The notes under the pieces are model-generated. The model searched no databases. It was not told where the DNA came from and saw only the letters and a program-made list of their open reading frames with translations. The position numbers and the translations under genes are program-made. DNA of 64,000 nucleotides. It comes from Amycolatopsis sp. CA-128772 (GTDB lineage: Bacteria; Actinomycetota; Actinomycetes; Mycobacteriales; Pseudonocardiaceae). Location: assembly GCF_002904295.1 (NCBI RefSeq), contig NZ_PPHG01000003.1, forward strand, positions 124,001 to 188,000, given 5' to 3'. Positions 1 to 8,766 of the stretch are shown here, one piece after another. The first letter of the stretch is position 1; each line of letters starts with the position of its first letter.

Positions 1-3000
1 AGAACGGCCGTCCCGGCACGTACTTGTCCCATTCGCCGTCCGTGATCGGTGCTCCCGCTGTCTCGCACACCCAGTGCGCCATCCATTCGGGGTCGGTGAC
101 CCACAGCCGGACCATCCGGTCGTGCCCGCCGGCGGCAAGCGTGCGGCCGTCCGGGGCGAACGCGACGGACAAAACGCCCTGAGTGGGACCGGTCAACGTG
201 GCCAGGCGTAGTGGCTTCTCCGGATACCTGACGTCCCAGAGCCACACCGTGTTGTCGGTACTCCCGGTCGCCAGAGTCGCGCCCGCCGGGTCGAAGGCCA
301 GTGAATAGATGTAGCCGACCGGGCCGGTGACCGGCCGGCCGAGAACGACCGGGCGCAGCGGATCAGCCATTCCCCACAGCCGCACGGTGTTGTCGGCGCT
401 GCCCGCGGCCAGCACGTTCCCCTGCGGGCTGAATCCGACCGAGTACGCCGCCGCAGTGAAACCACCAAGGGTCGACAAGAGCAGGGGATGTGCCGTGTCG
501 TGGATGTCCCACACGTAAACGTGCCCATCTTCGGCCGCCCCGGAGAGCATCTGTCCGTCGGGGCTGAACGCGGTTTGGTAGAATTTGATCGCGCCGGGCT
601 GGCTGATCCTCGAAATCGGACGCAGGCTGCGGGCGTCCGTCAGGGCGAAGAGGCTGACCGATTCGTCATCGGCGCTCACGGCAAGGAGTCGCCCGTCGCG
701 GCTGAGGTTGACCGCCTCGACGAGCTCCTGGCCGGTGCTCGCGGCGACCGGAGCTCCGAGGAGCCGAGGATGGCTGGGGTTCTCGATGTCCCAGATCTGC
801 ACTGTGCCGTCGGTGCAGCCGACGATGAACGTCCGCGCGTCCGGAGTCAGTGTCCCGGAGCCGGAGAACTTCCCGGCCGGCGAATCGTTGAGGATCATTG
901 TGCCGAGCGAGGGACTCAACCGGTCGGCGACGTTCCACACGGAGAGCGTATTGTCGTCCGATCCGGGTCCGACGCCCAGTTTGGTGCCGGTTGAGTCGAA
1001 GCTGACCGCGAAGATCGAATCCCGGGCCCCGGAGATGACGGGACCGGGTACTCGCCAGCGGCGGACCACCTCGTCGTCCGCGAGCGTCACGACCGTCCCG
1101 GCGGCACGAAGGCCGCCCCGATCACCGGGTTCGGGTGCGGAAGCTGCTCGATCGCACGCCCGCTCGCCACGTCGAACAACCACAGTTCGCTGTCGGAGCT
1201 GGCGGCCGCCACCGTTGTGCCATCCGGGCTGAACGACACAGAGTTGACCCAGCTGGCCGGCCCGGTGAGGGGTGCTCCGACCGCTCGCGGATGCGCCTGA
1301 TCGGCGACGTCCCAGATGAACACGTCGTGCTGAGCACCGGTTCCGGCGGCCAATCTGCGGCCGTCGGCACTGAACGCGAGGGAAAAGATCCGGCTCGTGG
1401 CGCCGGGCGGAGCGCCCGCCTGGACCAGGGGACCGCCGTCCGCGACGTGCCAAAGGGTCACTGTTCCCTGATCGCCACCGGTTGCCAGCGTCCGGCCGTC
1501 CCCGGCCCACGCCACCGACGTCACCGGGCGCCCTGAAAGGGGGCTCGTCACGGCTGGCTTCGTGGGTTCACGAACGTTCCAAACGTAGATCTCCCCCTGT
1601 TCGGTGCCGGCAACGATCGCGTGGCCATCCGCCGAGACCGCGACGGACTGAGGCGTCCCCCGCATCCCGGACAGATTTCCGAGATCACGCGGATGTACCG
1701 GATCGGCGACGTCCCACATCCGGAGCTGAGCCTGCCGGCTTTGAACCACCAGGAGCGAGCCGTTGCCGGCCAGCCCCAGCAGGGTTACCGCCGCATCGGA
1801 TGTCTTGATGATGCCCGCCGGTGCCAGCGGATTCACCTCAGCCGAACGCCAGAGGGCAACGCCACCGTCGGTGGTTCCGGCGGCGACGAATGTGCCGCCG
1901 CGGCCGACGGCCAAGGCCGTAGCGGTCCCGGAGGCGGGTCGCAGCCGGGTCACCGGCGCGAGTGCCGACATCGTGAGCAGGCTCGACCGGGCCTCAGCCG
2001 TCGGTGCTATCCGGTAGGCGGTCAACGCCAGCTGCATAGCAGTGACACGTCTTTGCCGCGCAGCCGATCGGCCTCGTCGGCCACGAACCGCGACACGGAT
2101 TCGGTGTTGTCGCGATTGGCGTTCGCGCGGTCGTGATCCGCGGTGATCTGCACTTGGCGCGCGTACGCGGCGATTCCGGCTGCGGCCAGAACCAGCACGA
2201 CGAGCACCGCAACCACCTGGTTCCGATGCCGGATCCGCCGCCGCGTGCGTAGCTTCTCGTTCTCATGCCGTTCGCGGCTCGCATCGAGGAACTCCCGTTC
2301 GAGCTCGTTCAGCCGCAATCCGCCGGGACGACGAGCCGACCACTCCCGGGCAACCTCCAGCACGCCACCTCGGTAGAGCAGGTCGGGGTGGCGGTCCGCG
2401 TCCCGCCAAGCTGTAGCAGCCTGAGTGAGATTGCGGTGCTCGCGCAGACCGGCTTCGTCCGCAGCCAACCAGCCACGTAATCGTCCCCACGCCACCAGCA
2501 CCGCTTCGTGGGTGATCTCGATCGCCTGTCCGTCTGCCGACAGCAGACGAGCGTCGATGAAACGATCGACGACATCCCGGACTTTCTCGCTCCTTCCGAC
2601 AAGTTCTTCTCGCTGGACTCGACGACGGACCGGCGCCGCGTCATCGCTCGTCTGAACCAGCCGGAGGAACACCTGGCGTGCCGTCTCCTGCAGGGCAGGC
2701 GTGCCGAGACGTTCGTAGGCGTCTTCAGCTGACCTGGAGATGGCCTCGTGGATACCTCCCGTGGTGCGATACTGGGCAGTGGTCAGCTTCCGGCTTGTGG
2801 CCTGCTCGTAAGTGGCCAAGAGGGCGTGCGAAAGCAGGGCAGGGCCCCTGCTTCGTGACCGGCGCCGCTGAGCCGGCGGATACCTGCTGTAGCGATCTCC
2901 TCCAGCAGGAGGTCGACCAATCCTGGCTCGAAGCTCAGCTTCGCTTCCCTGGCCGGGCCCGTGATCGCCTCTTCGAGCTCGGGACGGCTCATCGGGCCGA

Positions 3001-3957
3001 CGATCAGCTGTGTGCGTTGGAGCGCCGACCGCAGCTGGGGGAACTGCAGCGCGTGCGAGTAAAGTCCGAACGCAGGCCGAACATGACGGCGACCGAGCGT
3101 CTCGGGCCTTCGTTCCCCTCGTCACCCACGGCTGTCGCGCTACACAAAGCGTCAATGAAATTCCTACCCTGCACGTCGTCTTGGCACTGTGTGAAAATCT
3201 CCTCCAGCTGATCCACGACGATCAGCAGGCTGCGAAATTCCATGCCTTCTGCGTCGCCACTTTGCATGGTGCGCAACACCAAAGGGCCGAACTTCTCGGG
3301 CTCGGTCCGCAAAGCAACGTGGAAATCGCCCGCGCAACCGTCCAGCAACGTCGCCGCTTCGTGAGCGAAGCATATCGAGTGGCTGGGTACCAGGTTTCAA
3401 TAACAGGAGATTGTAACGGTCGGACAATCGCGGGACCATTTCCGGCCCGAAGCAGCGAGGACTTCCCGGAGCCGGATGGGCCGACCATGACCGTCGGCGA
3501 GCCAGCGAGCGCGGCCTTGTGTACCAGGTCCGCCAGCTCGGCGCACATCGCGCCTCGACCGCAGAAGAATCGCGCGTGCTCAGTCTCGAAGGAGGCAAGG
3601 CCCCGGAAAGGGGATACCTCGCCTCCCGGGCGTGGCCCCGGCAGCCGGCGGACGGCGCTGAGTGCCTGCAACCATTGACTCACGACGACGGGATCAGCTT
3701 CACCGCATAAGCGCAGCAGGTGCGGAAGGACGATCGACAGCTTCAACGTCGGCAGGTGACTGCCGCTGAACCAGCCACCAAGCGTGGAAGGGGACCGCTT
3801 CGCCCGATTCCGATTCAAGTTCCCTGGCCAGATTCCTGATCGAGAGCCCGGCCCGGGCGCGGAGCTGGTTCAATGCCACCGCGAAATCCTGGGCAGACTT
3901 GATCTCCAGTGGGTCAACAGGCGTTTCTCCGGACCAGCCACCTCCGGCATCAGACAC
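1..3957 (-). pseudogene. HTH - STAND ATPase - WD40 protein, multiply frameshifted, C-terminus off the left edge
   Basis: Read leftward, one protein architecture is spread over all three minus frames. It starts at a GTG (3957) with a helix-turn-helix (LNQLRARAGLSIRNLA). A STAND-type ATPase follows, with Walker A GPSGSGKSSLLRAG (about 3490-3450) and Walker B SLLIVVDQLEE (about 3220). Then come a helical part, one membrane helix (VVAVLVVLVLAAAGIAAY, about 2200) and many WD40 blades ending in motifs such as DNTVRLW. The frame changes about seven times (near 3812, 3450, 3350, 3060, 2860, 2035 and 1100), yet few stops lie in the joined path. Relatives act as ATP-dependent signal proteins in Actinobacteria; here the role is unknown. 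Either the gene is recently dead or this part of the assembly has indel errors. I treat it as one broken gene, not several. Confidence 0.85.
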
Positions 3958-4322
3958 GCAGGAACACCCTCCCCGACCCGATCAATACCAACTCAGAGCA
4001 GCGCGAACGATCGTGAAGCGTAGCACGCGGAGTAATAGCGTGTGGCAAGAAAATCAAGATCGACATTTGTGGCAGTTCGCTGCTGATGCGACAAAAACTG
4101 GACATTGATCGGCAGGTCGCGTGGTTTCGACATCGGAACCGAGAAACTTGCCGACGTTTCTGTCTTCGTGGGTCCGGCGTCGCGGTAACTTACTGTGAGT
4201 AATCAACAAGGTTGCTTCCGGCGGTCGCCGTTTCCTCGGTGTGACGGCGCCGTGGCACGCGGGTGGAAACCTGTCGGCTTCGATCGCCGGCTGCTGCAAG
4301 CGGAGAGCAGGAGATACGAGAG
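3958..4322. other. intergenic region, no gene seen
   Basis: About 365 bases of noticeably lower G+C lie between the start of the broken STAND gene and the operator-like palindrome upstream of the nitroreductase. Short open frames here have no family resemblance, no good ribosome binding site and poor codon bias. The stretch probably holds the two divergent promoters. Confidence 0.5.
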
Positions 4323-4351
4323 CGAGATCATATGGTTCTCATACGATCTCG
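4323..4351. promoter_or_regulatory. operator-like inverted repeat upstream of the nitroreductase
   Basis: CGAGATC (4323-4329) and GATCTCG (4345-4351) form a perfect 7-base inverted repeat with a 15-base A/T-rich spacer. It ends 15 bases before the ATG at 4367. Its size and place fit an operator for a dimeric repressor such as TetR or MarR, but no regulator gene lies beside it. The binding protein is unknown. Confidence 0.4.
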
Positions 4352-4366
4352 TGTACTGTCGCCGTC

Positions 4367-4813
4367 ATGACAACAGCGCAGAACTACCGGCGGATGGTCA
4401 ACGCCGGCAACCGGATCGTCGTGGGGTTGCAGCGGCTCGGGGTCGCCTTCGGGCCGATGCAGCTGCTCACCGTGCCCGGGCGGCGGACCGGTGTGCCGCG
4501 CACCTTCCCCATCGCCGTCCTCCCGATCGACGGCGAGCGCTACATCGTGCAGGCCTACCCGAAGGCGGCCTGGGTGGCGAACGTGCGGGCCGCGGGGGAG
4601 GTGACGCTCACCCGCGGCCGGCGCTCGTCGGCCGCGCGGCTGGCCGAGCTGCCCGTCGAGGAGCGGCGGCCCGTGCTGCGCAAGCTGGTCGAGACGAGCC
4701 CGGCGAGCGTGGGGAAGCGGTTCGTGACCACCGGGCTGGCCGACGCGCCCACGCCGGACGGCGTCGCGGCGGCCGCCGGGCGCATCGCGGTCTTCCGCGT
4801 CGAACCGACCTGA
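4367..4813 (+). CDS. deazaflavin-dependent nitroreductase-like protein (nitroreductase/quinone reductase family)
   Basis: A 148-residue protein with the compact split-barrel pattern of actinobacterial F420-dependent nitroreductases (DUF385). Marks are the early LLTVPGRRTGVPRTFPI stretch, then YIVQAYP and WVANVRAAGEVTL. Family members bind reduced deazaflavin F420 and reduce quinones, nitro compounds or other electrophiles in the cytoplasm. The ATG at 4367 was chosen because an inverted repeat and promoter-like A/T-rich sequence lie just upstream and the family homology begins within 20 residues. It stands alone, convergent with the ANTAR gene. The substrate cannot be told from sequence. Confidence 0.8.
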   Translation: MTTAQNYRRMVNAGNRIVVGLQRLGVAFGPMQLLTVPGRRTGVPRTFPIAVLPIDGERYIVQAYPKAAWVANVRAAGEVTLTRGRRSSAARLAELPVEERRPVLRKLVETSPASVGKRFVTTGLADAPTPDGVAAAAGRIAVFRVEPT

Positions 4814-4846
4814 GGCGTCAGGCGGGCCTGAGGCGTCGAGCGGGCC
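4811..4846. repeat. 18-base tandem repeat, two copies
   Basis: TGAGGCGTCAGGCGGGCC (4811-4828) is followed at once by a copy with two changes (4829-4846). The first copy contains the nitroreductase stop codon. The repeat lies in the short gap between two convergent genes and may have arisen by replication slippage. CTGAGG and a later CTCAG could also pair as a weak hairpin. Confidence 0.7.
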
Positions 4847-4850
4847 TGGC

Positions 4851-5628
4851 TCAGCGGCAGCCCTTTTCCAAGGCGTGCAGCACCTGCCGGGCGGCCCGGC
4901 GGGCGGCGGGGCCGGGGGTGATCGTCCGCTCGCCGTCCGGCTGGGGGGCCGGCGCTCCGGCGATCAGCTCCACCAGCGCGACGGCGAGTTCGCGGACCTT
5001 GACGTTGAACTCCTGGCTCGCCCGCCGCAGCGTGGACCACGCTTCGTCGGGGCCGCAGCGGCGCAGGGCGATCACGATGCCCTTCGCCTCCTCGAGTGCC
5101 GCGCGCGACTGCAGGAGGTCCAGCGTCTGCTCGGTGCGGTCCGGCTGAGCCGCTTCGGCCACGACCAGGGCCATGGTGGCCAGCCGTTCGTGGCGCCGCA
5201 GCACACTCACCGTCTCCTCGGTGGCGGGCCGGTCGAGCACCACCGACAGGACCAGGAGCCCTTCGTTGTCCCAGGTGGCGGGCAGCGCGGCGACCCCGCG
5301 CACACGCGCCCAGTCCGCCGCGAACTCGGGGTGGTGGCCCAGCAGGCCGGTGAGCGTCAGGTGCGGCCAGCGGTCGTCGGCGAAGACGTCGCCGGTCACC
5401 ACCGGCGCGCCGGTGGTGACCGGCGACCGGGACCGGGCCGCCGAACCCGTTCAGCTGCACGGGCACGAAGGCGGCGGCGAGCCCGTACGTGGCCGCCGCG
5501 TACAGCGGGCCGCCGCGCGGGTGCACCGACACCGCCGCGCCGAGGGTGCCCGGCACGTCGGCCGTGATCCGGGCGAGCAGTTCCTCCAGCAGGGGGACGG
5601 CGGGGGGCTTCGTGGTCAGTCCGGTCAC
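4851..5628 (-). pseudogene. GAF-ANTAR regulator, one frameshift
   Basis: The C-terminal half is a clear ANTAR RNA-binding domain (SRAALEEAKGIVIALRRC, then STLRRASQEFNVKVRELA) preceded by the end of a GAF domain. The N-terminal GAF part (LLEELLARITADVPGTLGAA, then AAATYGLAAAFVPVQLNGFG) lies in another frame, and the switch is near 5410-5440. The likely start is the GTG at 5628. ANTAR proteins bind paired hairpins in nascent RNA and prevent termination, and the GAF part would sense a signal. A single indel separates the halves, so this is either a recent knockout or a sequence error. A truncated relative lies at 53713-54270. Confidence 0.75.
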
Positions 5629-5693
5629 CGCAAACCCTCCTCGGCGCGGTGGGAGGCGGGAGGCGGCCGCGTGCCCGGCCCGCCTCGGTCGAG

Positions 5694-6110
5694 TCAAGCT
5701 CGGCGCTGCGTGCCCTCGCCGCCGTCGACCTGGATGCGGCGCGGCTTCGCCGTTTCGACGATCGGGATGCGGACGGTCAGCACCCCGGCGTCGTAGTGGG
5801 CGGTGATGTGCTCGGTGTCCAGGGTGTCGCCGAGGAACAGCCGGCGGGAGAACACGCCGAGCCGCCGTTCGGAGACGTGCATCCGGACGTCGTCACCCGT
5901 CGGCCGGGGCCGTCGTTCGGCCTTGACGGTGAGGACGTTCCGCTCGACGTCCAGCTCGACGGCGGCGGGATCGACGCCGGGGAGGTCGAAGCACACCACG
6001 AACTCGTCGCCGGCGCGGTAGGCGTCCATCGGCATCGTGGCCGGTTTCGACCAGGTACCGGCGCCGAAGACCTGCTGGGCGAACCGGTCGAGGTCGGTGC
6101 GCATCACCAT
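5694..6110 (-). CDS. Hsp20/alpha-crystallin small heat-shock protein
   Basis: A 138-residue small heat-shock protein. The alpha-crystallin domain runs from about residue 30 ([20 protein letters not shown]) to the strand [20 protein letters not shown], with the usual [10 protein letters not shown] turn. These ATP-independent holdases bind unfolding proteins and pass them to DnaK and ClpB, both encoded in the 20-32 kb operon. The ATG at 6110 is preceded by AGGAGG eight bases upstream, which fixes the start. It is divergent from the HSP18 regulator, and two inverted repeats in the shared promoter suggest repression by that regulator. Confidence 0.92.
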   Translation of the reverse strand: MVMRTDLDRFAQQVFGAGTWSKPATMPMDAYRAGDEFVVCFDLPGVDPAAVELDVERNVLTVKAERRPRPTGDDVRMHVSERRLGVFSRRLFLGDTLDTEHITAHYDAGVLTVRIPIVETAKPRRIQVDGGEGTQRRA

Positions 6111-6130
6111 CGGGATCCACCTCCTGGAAC

Positions 6131-6185
6131 TGACAGCTGGTGTCAACACGCACTTCTGTTCTAGCATGTCGTCAAAACGATGACA
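6131..6185. promoter_or_regulatory. divergent hsp20 / regulator promoter with two TGTCA-type inverted repeats
   Basis: TGACA-GCTGG-TGTCA (6131-6145) is a perfect inverted repeat. TGTCGTC-AAAAC-GATGACA (6167-6185) is one with a single mismatch, and both share the TGTCA half-site. On the minus strand a candidate -35 TTGTCA and -10 TAGAAC, 17 bases apart, would drive hsp20. The upstream palindrome would then cover the -35 region and the other would lie just after the start point. This is the arrangement expected of a repressor site. Confidence 0.5.
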
Positions 6186-6205
6186 AGAACCAGGTCGTCG
6201 AGAGG

Positions 6206-6820
6206 ATGACGATGGACGGAACCGACCCCGCCGGCGCGCTCCGGCGGATCCACGAGGTCGTCGCGGGCGCCCGGGCCGGCACGGTGGACCGGGACCAGGT
6301 CCTGACCGCGTTGTCCGGGCTGCGCCTGCTGCGGGAGGAACTCGCGAGCTGGGAACCGGAGCTGATCACCGCGGCCCGGGCGGCCGGCGCCAGCTGGGTC
6401 GCGCTCGCCCCCGCGCTGGGCGTCGCGAGCCGTCAGGCCGCGGAACGGCGCTACCTGCGGCTGCAGCCGTCGAACACCGGCGAGAAGACCGGCGAGGCCC
6501 GGGTCGACGCGGAACGCGACCGGCGGGCGGGCGACCGGGCGGTCGCCGACTGGGCCCGGCGCAACTCCGCCATCCTGCGCCGGATCGCCGGCCAGGTCAG
6601 CGCGCTCGACGGCCTCGGCCCCGCGGCCCAGGCGAGCGCCGACCGCATCGGCGCGGCCCTCGGGGACGACGACCCGGCGACGCTGCTCCCGCCGCTGGCC
6701 GCCGCCCGGCCGCACCTCGCCGACGTGCACACCGGGCTGGCCGAGGAGCTCGGCGAGATCTCGGCCCGCGCCGACCAGCTCCGCCGCGACGCCGCCGGCC
6801 ACCGCCGCACCCGCGACTGA
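6206..6820 (+). CDS. HSP18 transcriptional regulator-like protein
   Basis: About 204 residues, resembling the actinobacterial family annotated as HSP18 transcriptional regulator. The N-terminal part has [20 protein letters not shown] followed by a helix-turn-helix-like segment ([20 protein letters not shown], about residues 65-85). The rest is Arg/Glu/Ala-rich and helical. AGAGG lies directly before the ATG at 6206; a second in-frame ATG at 6212 has better spacing and may be used instead. Its place head-to-head with hsp20 suggests that it controls that gene. The operator assignment is an inference from the palindromes between them. Confidence 0.75.
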   Translation: MTMDGTDPAGALRRIHEVVAGARAGTVDRDQVLTALSGLRLLREELASWEPELITAARAAGASWVALAPALGVASRQAAERRYLRLQPSNTGEKTGEARVDAERDRRAGDRAVADWARRNSAILRRIAGQVSALDGLGPAAQASADRIGAALGDDDPATLLPPLAAARPHLADVHTGLAEELGEISARADQLRRDAAGHRRTRD

Positions 6821-6825
6821 GCCGG

Positions 6826-6850
6826 GTTTGCCCGGCCGCCTGCCGGGCAC
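6826..6850 (+). promoter_or_regulatory. sigma-B-like promoter (GTTT-15-GGGCAC)
   Basis: GTTT (6826-6829), 15 bases, GGGCAC (6845-6850), ahead of the small membrane protein at 6883. The spacing matches the other copies of this motif in the window; the -10 box differs at one position. Confidence 0.5.
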
Positions 6851-6882
6851 CCGCCGCGGGAGCGACGGAAGGACGTGCCGCC

Positions 6883-7116
6883 ATGACCGCCGAACCCCCG
6901 GACCCGGACCCCCGCCGGACGCCGGACCTGGAAGCCGGAGGGGGCGTGCCGCCGGGCAGCACGCCGCCGGATTCCGCCCAGACGTCGGGGTTGTCGCACC
7001 CGCAGCCGATGCCGTCCAAGGCGATGCCGGTGCTCTGGCTGGTCCTCACCGGCGTGCTCGTGCTGATGGTGGCGGCGCTGGTGCTTTCGCTGGCCATCGG
7101 CTGGCTGCGTGTCTGA
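6883..7116 (+). CDS. small membrane protein of the DUF6480 type
   Basis: A 77-residue protein. The N-terminal half is rich in Pro, Asp and Gly (PDPDPRRTPDLEAGGGVPPG). A single membrane helix fills the last 30 residues (VLWLVLTGVLVLMVAALVLS). This layout is that of the small actinobacterial DUF6480 proteins, whose function is unknown. A GGAAGGA ribosome site precedes the ATG, and a sigma-B-like promoter lies about 35 bases upstream. That placing suggests a stress-induced envelope protein. Confidence 0.75.
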   Translation: MTAEPPDPDPRRTPDLEAGGGVPPGSTPPDSAQTSGLSHPQPMPSKAMPVLWLVLTGVLVLMVAALVLSLAIGWLRV

Positions 7117-7135
7117 AGCGGCGTGTCTGAAGCGG
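7108..7135. repeat. 14-base perfect tandem repeat
   Basis: CGTGTCTGAAGCGG occurs twice back to back (7108-7121 and 7122-7135). The first copy holds the last codons and the stop of the small membrane protein, so the second looks like a slippage duplication of its 3' end. GGGTAC follows at 7145. Confidence 0.85.
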
Positions 7136-7159
7136 CCGCGGAACGGGTACCAGCCCGGC

Positions 7160-7333
7160 ATGGACGACACCCCTGACCGGACGGAAACCCGGGCCGAACT
7201 GCTGCCCGAAGAGCAGGCCGTCGACAGCGCGGACCCCGCGGGCCAGGCCCGCGAGGTCCTGCGCGACTCCGACCGCCGGACCGAACACCCCGAAGCGACG
7301 CTGGGCCGGCGCAAGCCGGAAGACACCGTCTAA
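7160..7333 (+). CDS. small acidic hypothetical protein
   Basis: A 57-residue hydrophilic protein rich in Asp, Glu and Arg with no membrane helix (for example LLPEEQAVDSADPAGQAREV). Codon use is typical of the host. GGGTAC at 7145-7150 with GTCT 16 bases upstream is a weak sigma-B-like promoter. The start would lie very close to the transcript start, with no clear ribosome site. Similar tiny charged proteins occur beside stress genes in actinomycetes. The function is unknown. Confidence 0.6.
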   Translation: MDDTPDRTETRAELLPEEQAVDSADPAGQAREVLRDSDRRTEHPEATLGRRKPEDTV

Positions 7334-7491
7334 CCGGTGCCGCGGAAGTTCTCCTGCGTGGCCGGGTGACCCGGCCGCGCCTTCGCGTCTTCGTCTTCCA
7401 GCGGCCCGTCCGGCTCGTCGCGGCGGGGCGGCTCGCCGACCGGGTTGCCGCTCGAGTCCACTTCGCCGGTCTCGTCGTGCGGCTGCGACAT
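7330..7491 (-). CDS. very small hydrophilic protein (53 residues)
   Basis: An ATG at 7491, preceded by GGAGAAACG, opens a 53-residue frame beginning MSQPHDETGEVDSSGNPV and ending TQENFRGTG. It is hydrophilic and rich in Pro, Asp and Glu, like the neighbouring tiny proteins. It ends four bases inside the convergent 7160-7333 gene. Good ribosome site and host-like third positions support it. The function is unknown. Confidence 0.6.
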   Translation of the reverse strand: MSQPHDETGEVDSSGNPVGEPPRRDEPDGPLEDEDAKARPGHPATQENFRGTG

Positions 7492-7501
7492 CGTTTCTCC
7501 T

Positions 7502-7529
7502 CGGGTAGCCGTTCCGGGTCGGCTACCCG
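7502..7529. repeat. 10-base perfect inverted repeat at the end of the MFS gene
   Basis: CGGGTAGCCG (7502-7511) and CGGCTACCCG (7520-7529) with an 8-base spacer. The right arm contains the MFS stop codon, so the hairpin could end that transcript. Both arms also contain GGGTAG, the -10 box of the sigma-B-like promoters, so part of it could serve the 53-residue gene. No T-run follows. Confidence 0.55.
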
Positions 7530-8746
7530 GCGGAGACGGGCGTCAACCGCGCCTCCGTCCGCGGCTCGCTCCGCAGCAGCAGCACCGCGCCCAGGCCGAA
7601 CGCGGCGACGACGGCGAAGAAGTAGAAGCCCCACGGGTAGGCGACCCCCGCGGTCACGAGCGCGCCGGTGACGAACGGCCCGAGGATCGAGCCCAGCCGC
7701 CCGACCGCCGACGTCAGCCCGAGCGCGGTGCCCCGGGCCTGCGCCGGGAACGCCTGCGCGACGTAGCCGTAGATCAGCACCTGCGCGGAGAAGACGAAGA
7801 CGCCGGTCAGCAGTACGACCGTGTTGAGCAGGAAGGCGTTCCCGATGCGCAGGCTCAGCGCGGCCAGCAGGACCGCGCCCGCGCCGAACCAGATCCGCGC
7901 GATCGGCCGGATGCCGAACCGGTCGGCGATCGTGCCGGCCAGCACCAGCCCGAGCACCGCGCCGATGTTGAGCACCAGCAGCAGCGTGATCGACGTCGAA
8001 ATCGGGTAGCCCGCGGTCCGCATCAGCTGCGGCAGCCAGGTGTTGAGCCCGTAGACCAGCAGCAGCCCCATGAACGAGCCGGTCCACACGGCGATGCTGA
8101 TCCGCCGGAAACGGGTGCCGAGCAGGTCCTTCAGCCCGACGCGCTCGGTGGCCGGCGCCTCCTTCGCCGCGAGGTAGGCCGCGGATTCCGGCAGCTTCCA
8201 CCACATCAGCGGCACGGCCAGCAGGCCGACGATCCCGCCGCCGTAGAACAGCAGGTGCCAGTCCTCCTTCGCGTACAGCGCGAGGATCGACGTGAGCACC
8301 GCGCCGACGTGGTAGCCGGTCATGGTGAACGTGCTCGCGCTGGCCCGCCGCCGCGCGGGCAGGTTCTCCGACATCACCGTGAGCGCCACCGGCATGCACG
8401 CGCCGAGGCCGAGCCCGGCGACGAACCGGAAGACGCCGAACGTCGCCACGTTCGGCGCGAGCGGCGTCAGGAGGGTGAACAGCGAGAACAGCAGGACCGA
8501 GCCGATGAGCATCACGCGGCGGCCGAACCGGTCGGTGAGCGGGCCGAGACAGGCCGCGCCGACGGCCACGCCGATCAGCGACACGGTGGCCACCGCGGTC
8601 GCGCCGGCCGCGGTGAAGCCGAGGTAGCCGCTCTTGAGCAGGGTCGGGATGGTGGCGCCGAGGGCGACCAGGTCGTAGCCCTCGAGCAGGACGGTCAGCC
8701 AGCAGAGGACCGCCGTCCACACGGGACGGGCGGGAGACGTCGTCAT
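7523..8746 (-). CDS. MFS transporter, aromatic acid:H+ symporter type
   Basis: A 407-residue protein with 12 predicted membrane helices. MFS signature A sits between helices 2 and 3 (GPLTDRFGRRVML), with its degenerate copy in the second half (AGTIADRFGIRPIA). The early LLEGYDLVALGATIPTLL resembles the benzoate/4-hydroxybenzoate family (DGxD-like motif in helix 1). It lies 20 bases downstream of benzaldehyde dehydrogenase in the mdlC operon. Import of an aromatic acid such as mandelate, benzoylformate or benzoate is therefore the likely job. The exact substrate is inferred from context only. Confidence 0.85.
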   Translation of the reverse strand: MTTSPARPVWTAVLCWLTVLLEGYDLVALGATIPTLLKSGYLGFTAAGATAVATVSLIGVAVGAACLGPLTDRFGRRVMLIGSVLLFSLFTLLTPLAPNVATFGVFRFVAGLGLGACMPVALTVMSENLPARRRASASTFTMTGYHVGAVLTSILALYAKEDWHLLFYGGGIVGLLAVPLMWWKLPESAAYLAAKEAPATERVGLKDLLGTRFRRISIAVWTGSFMGLLLVYGLNTWLPQLMRTAGYPISTSITLLLVLNIGAVLGLVLAGTIADRFGIRPIARIWFGAGAVLLAALSLRIGNAFLLNTVVLLTGVFVFSAQVLIYGYVAQAFPAQARGTALGLTSAVGRLGSILGPFVTGALVTAGVAYPWGFYFFAVVAAFGLGAVLLLRSEPRTEARLTPVSAG

Positions 8747-8766
8747 TGCCGTACTCCAGGGTGGGT

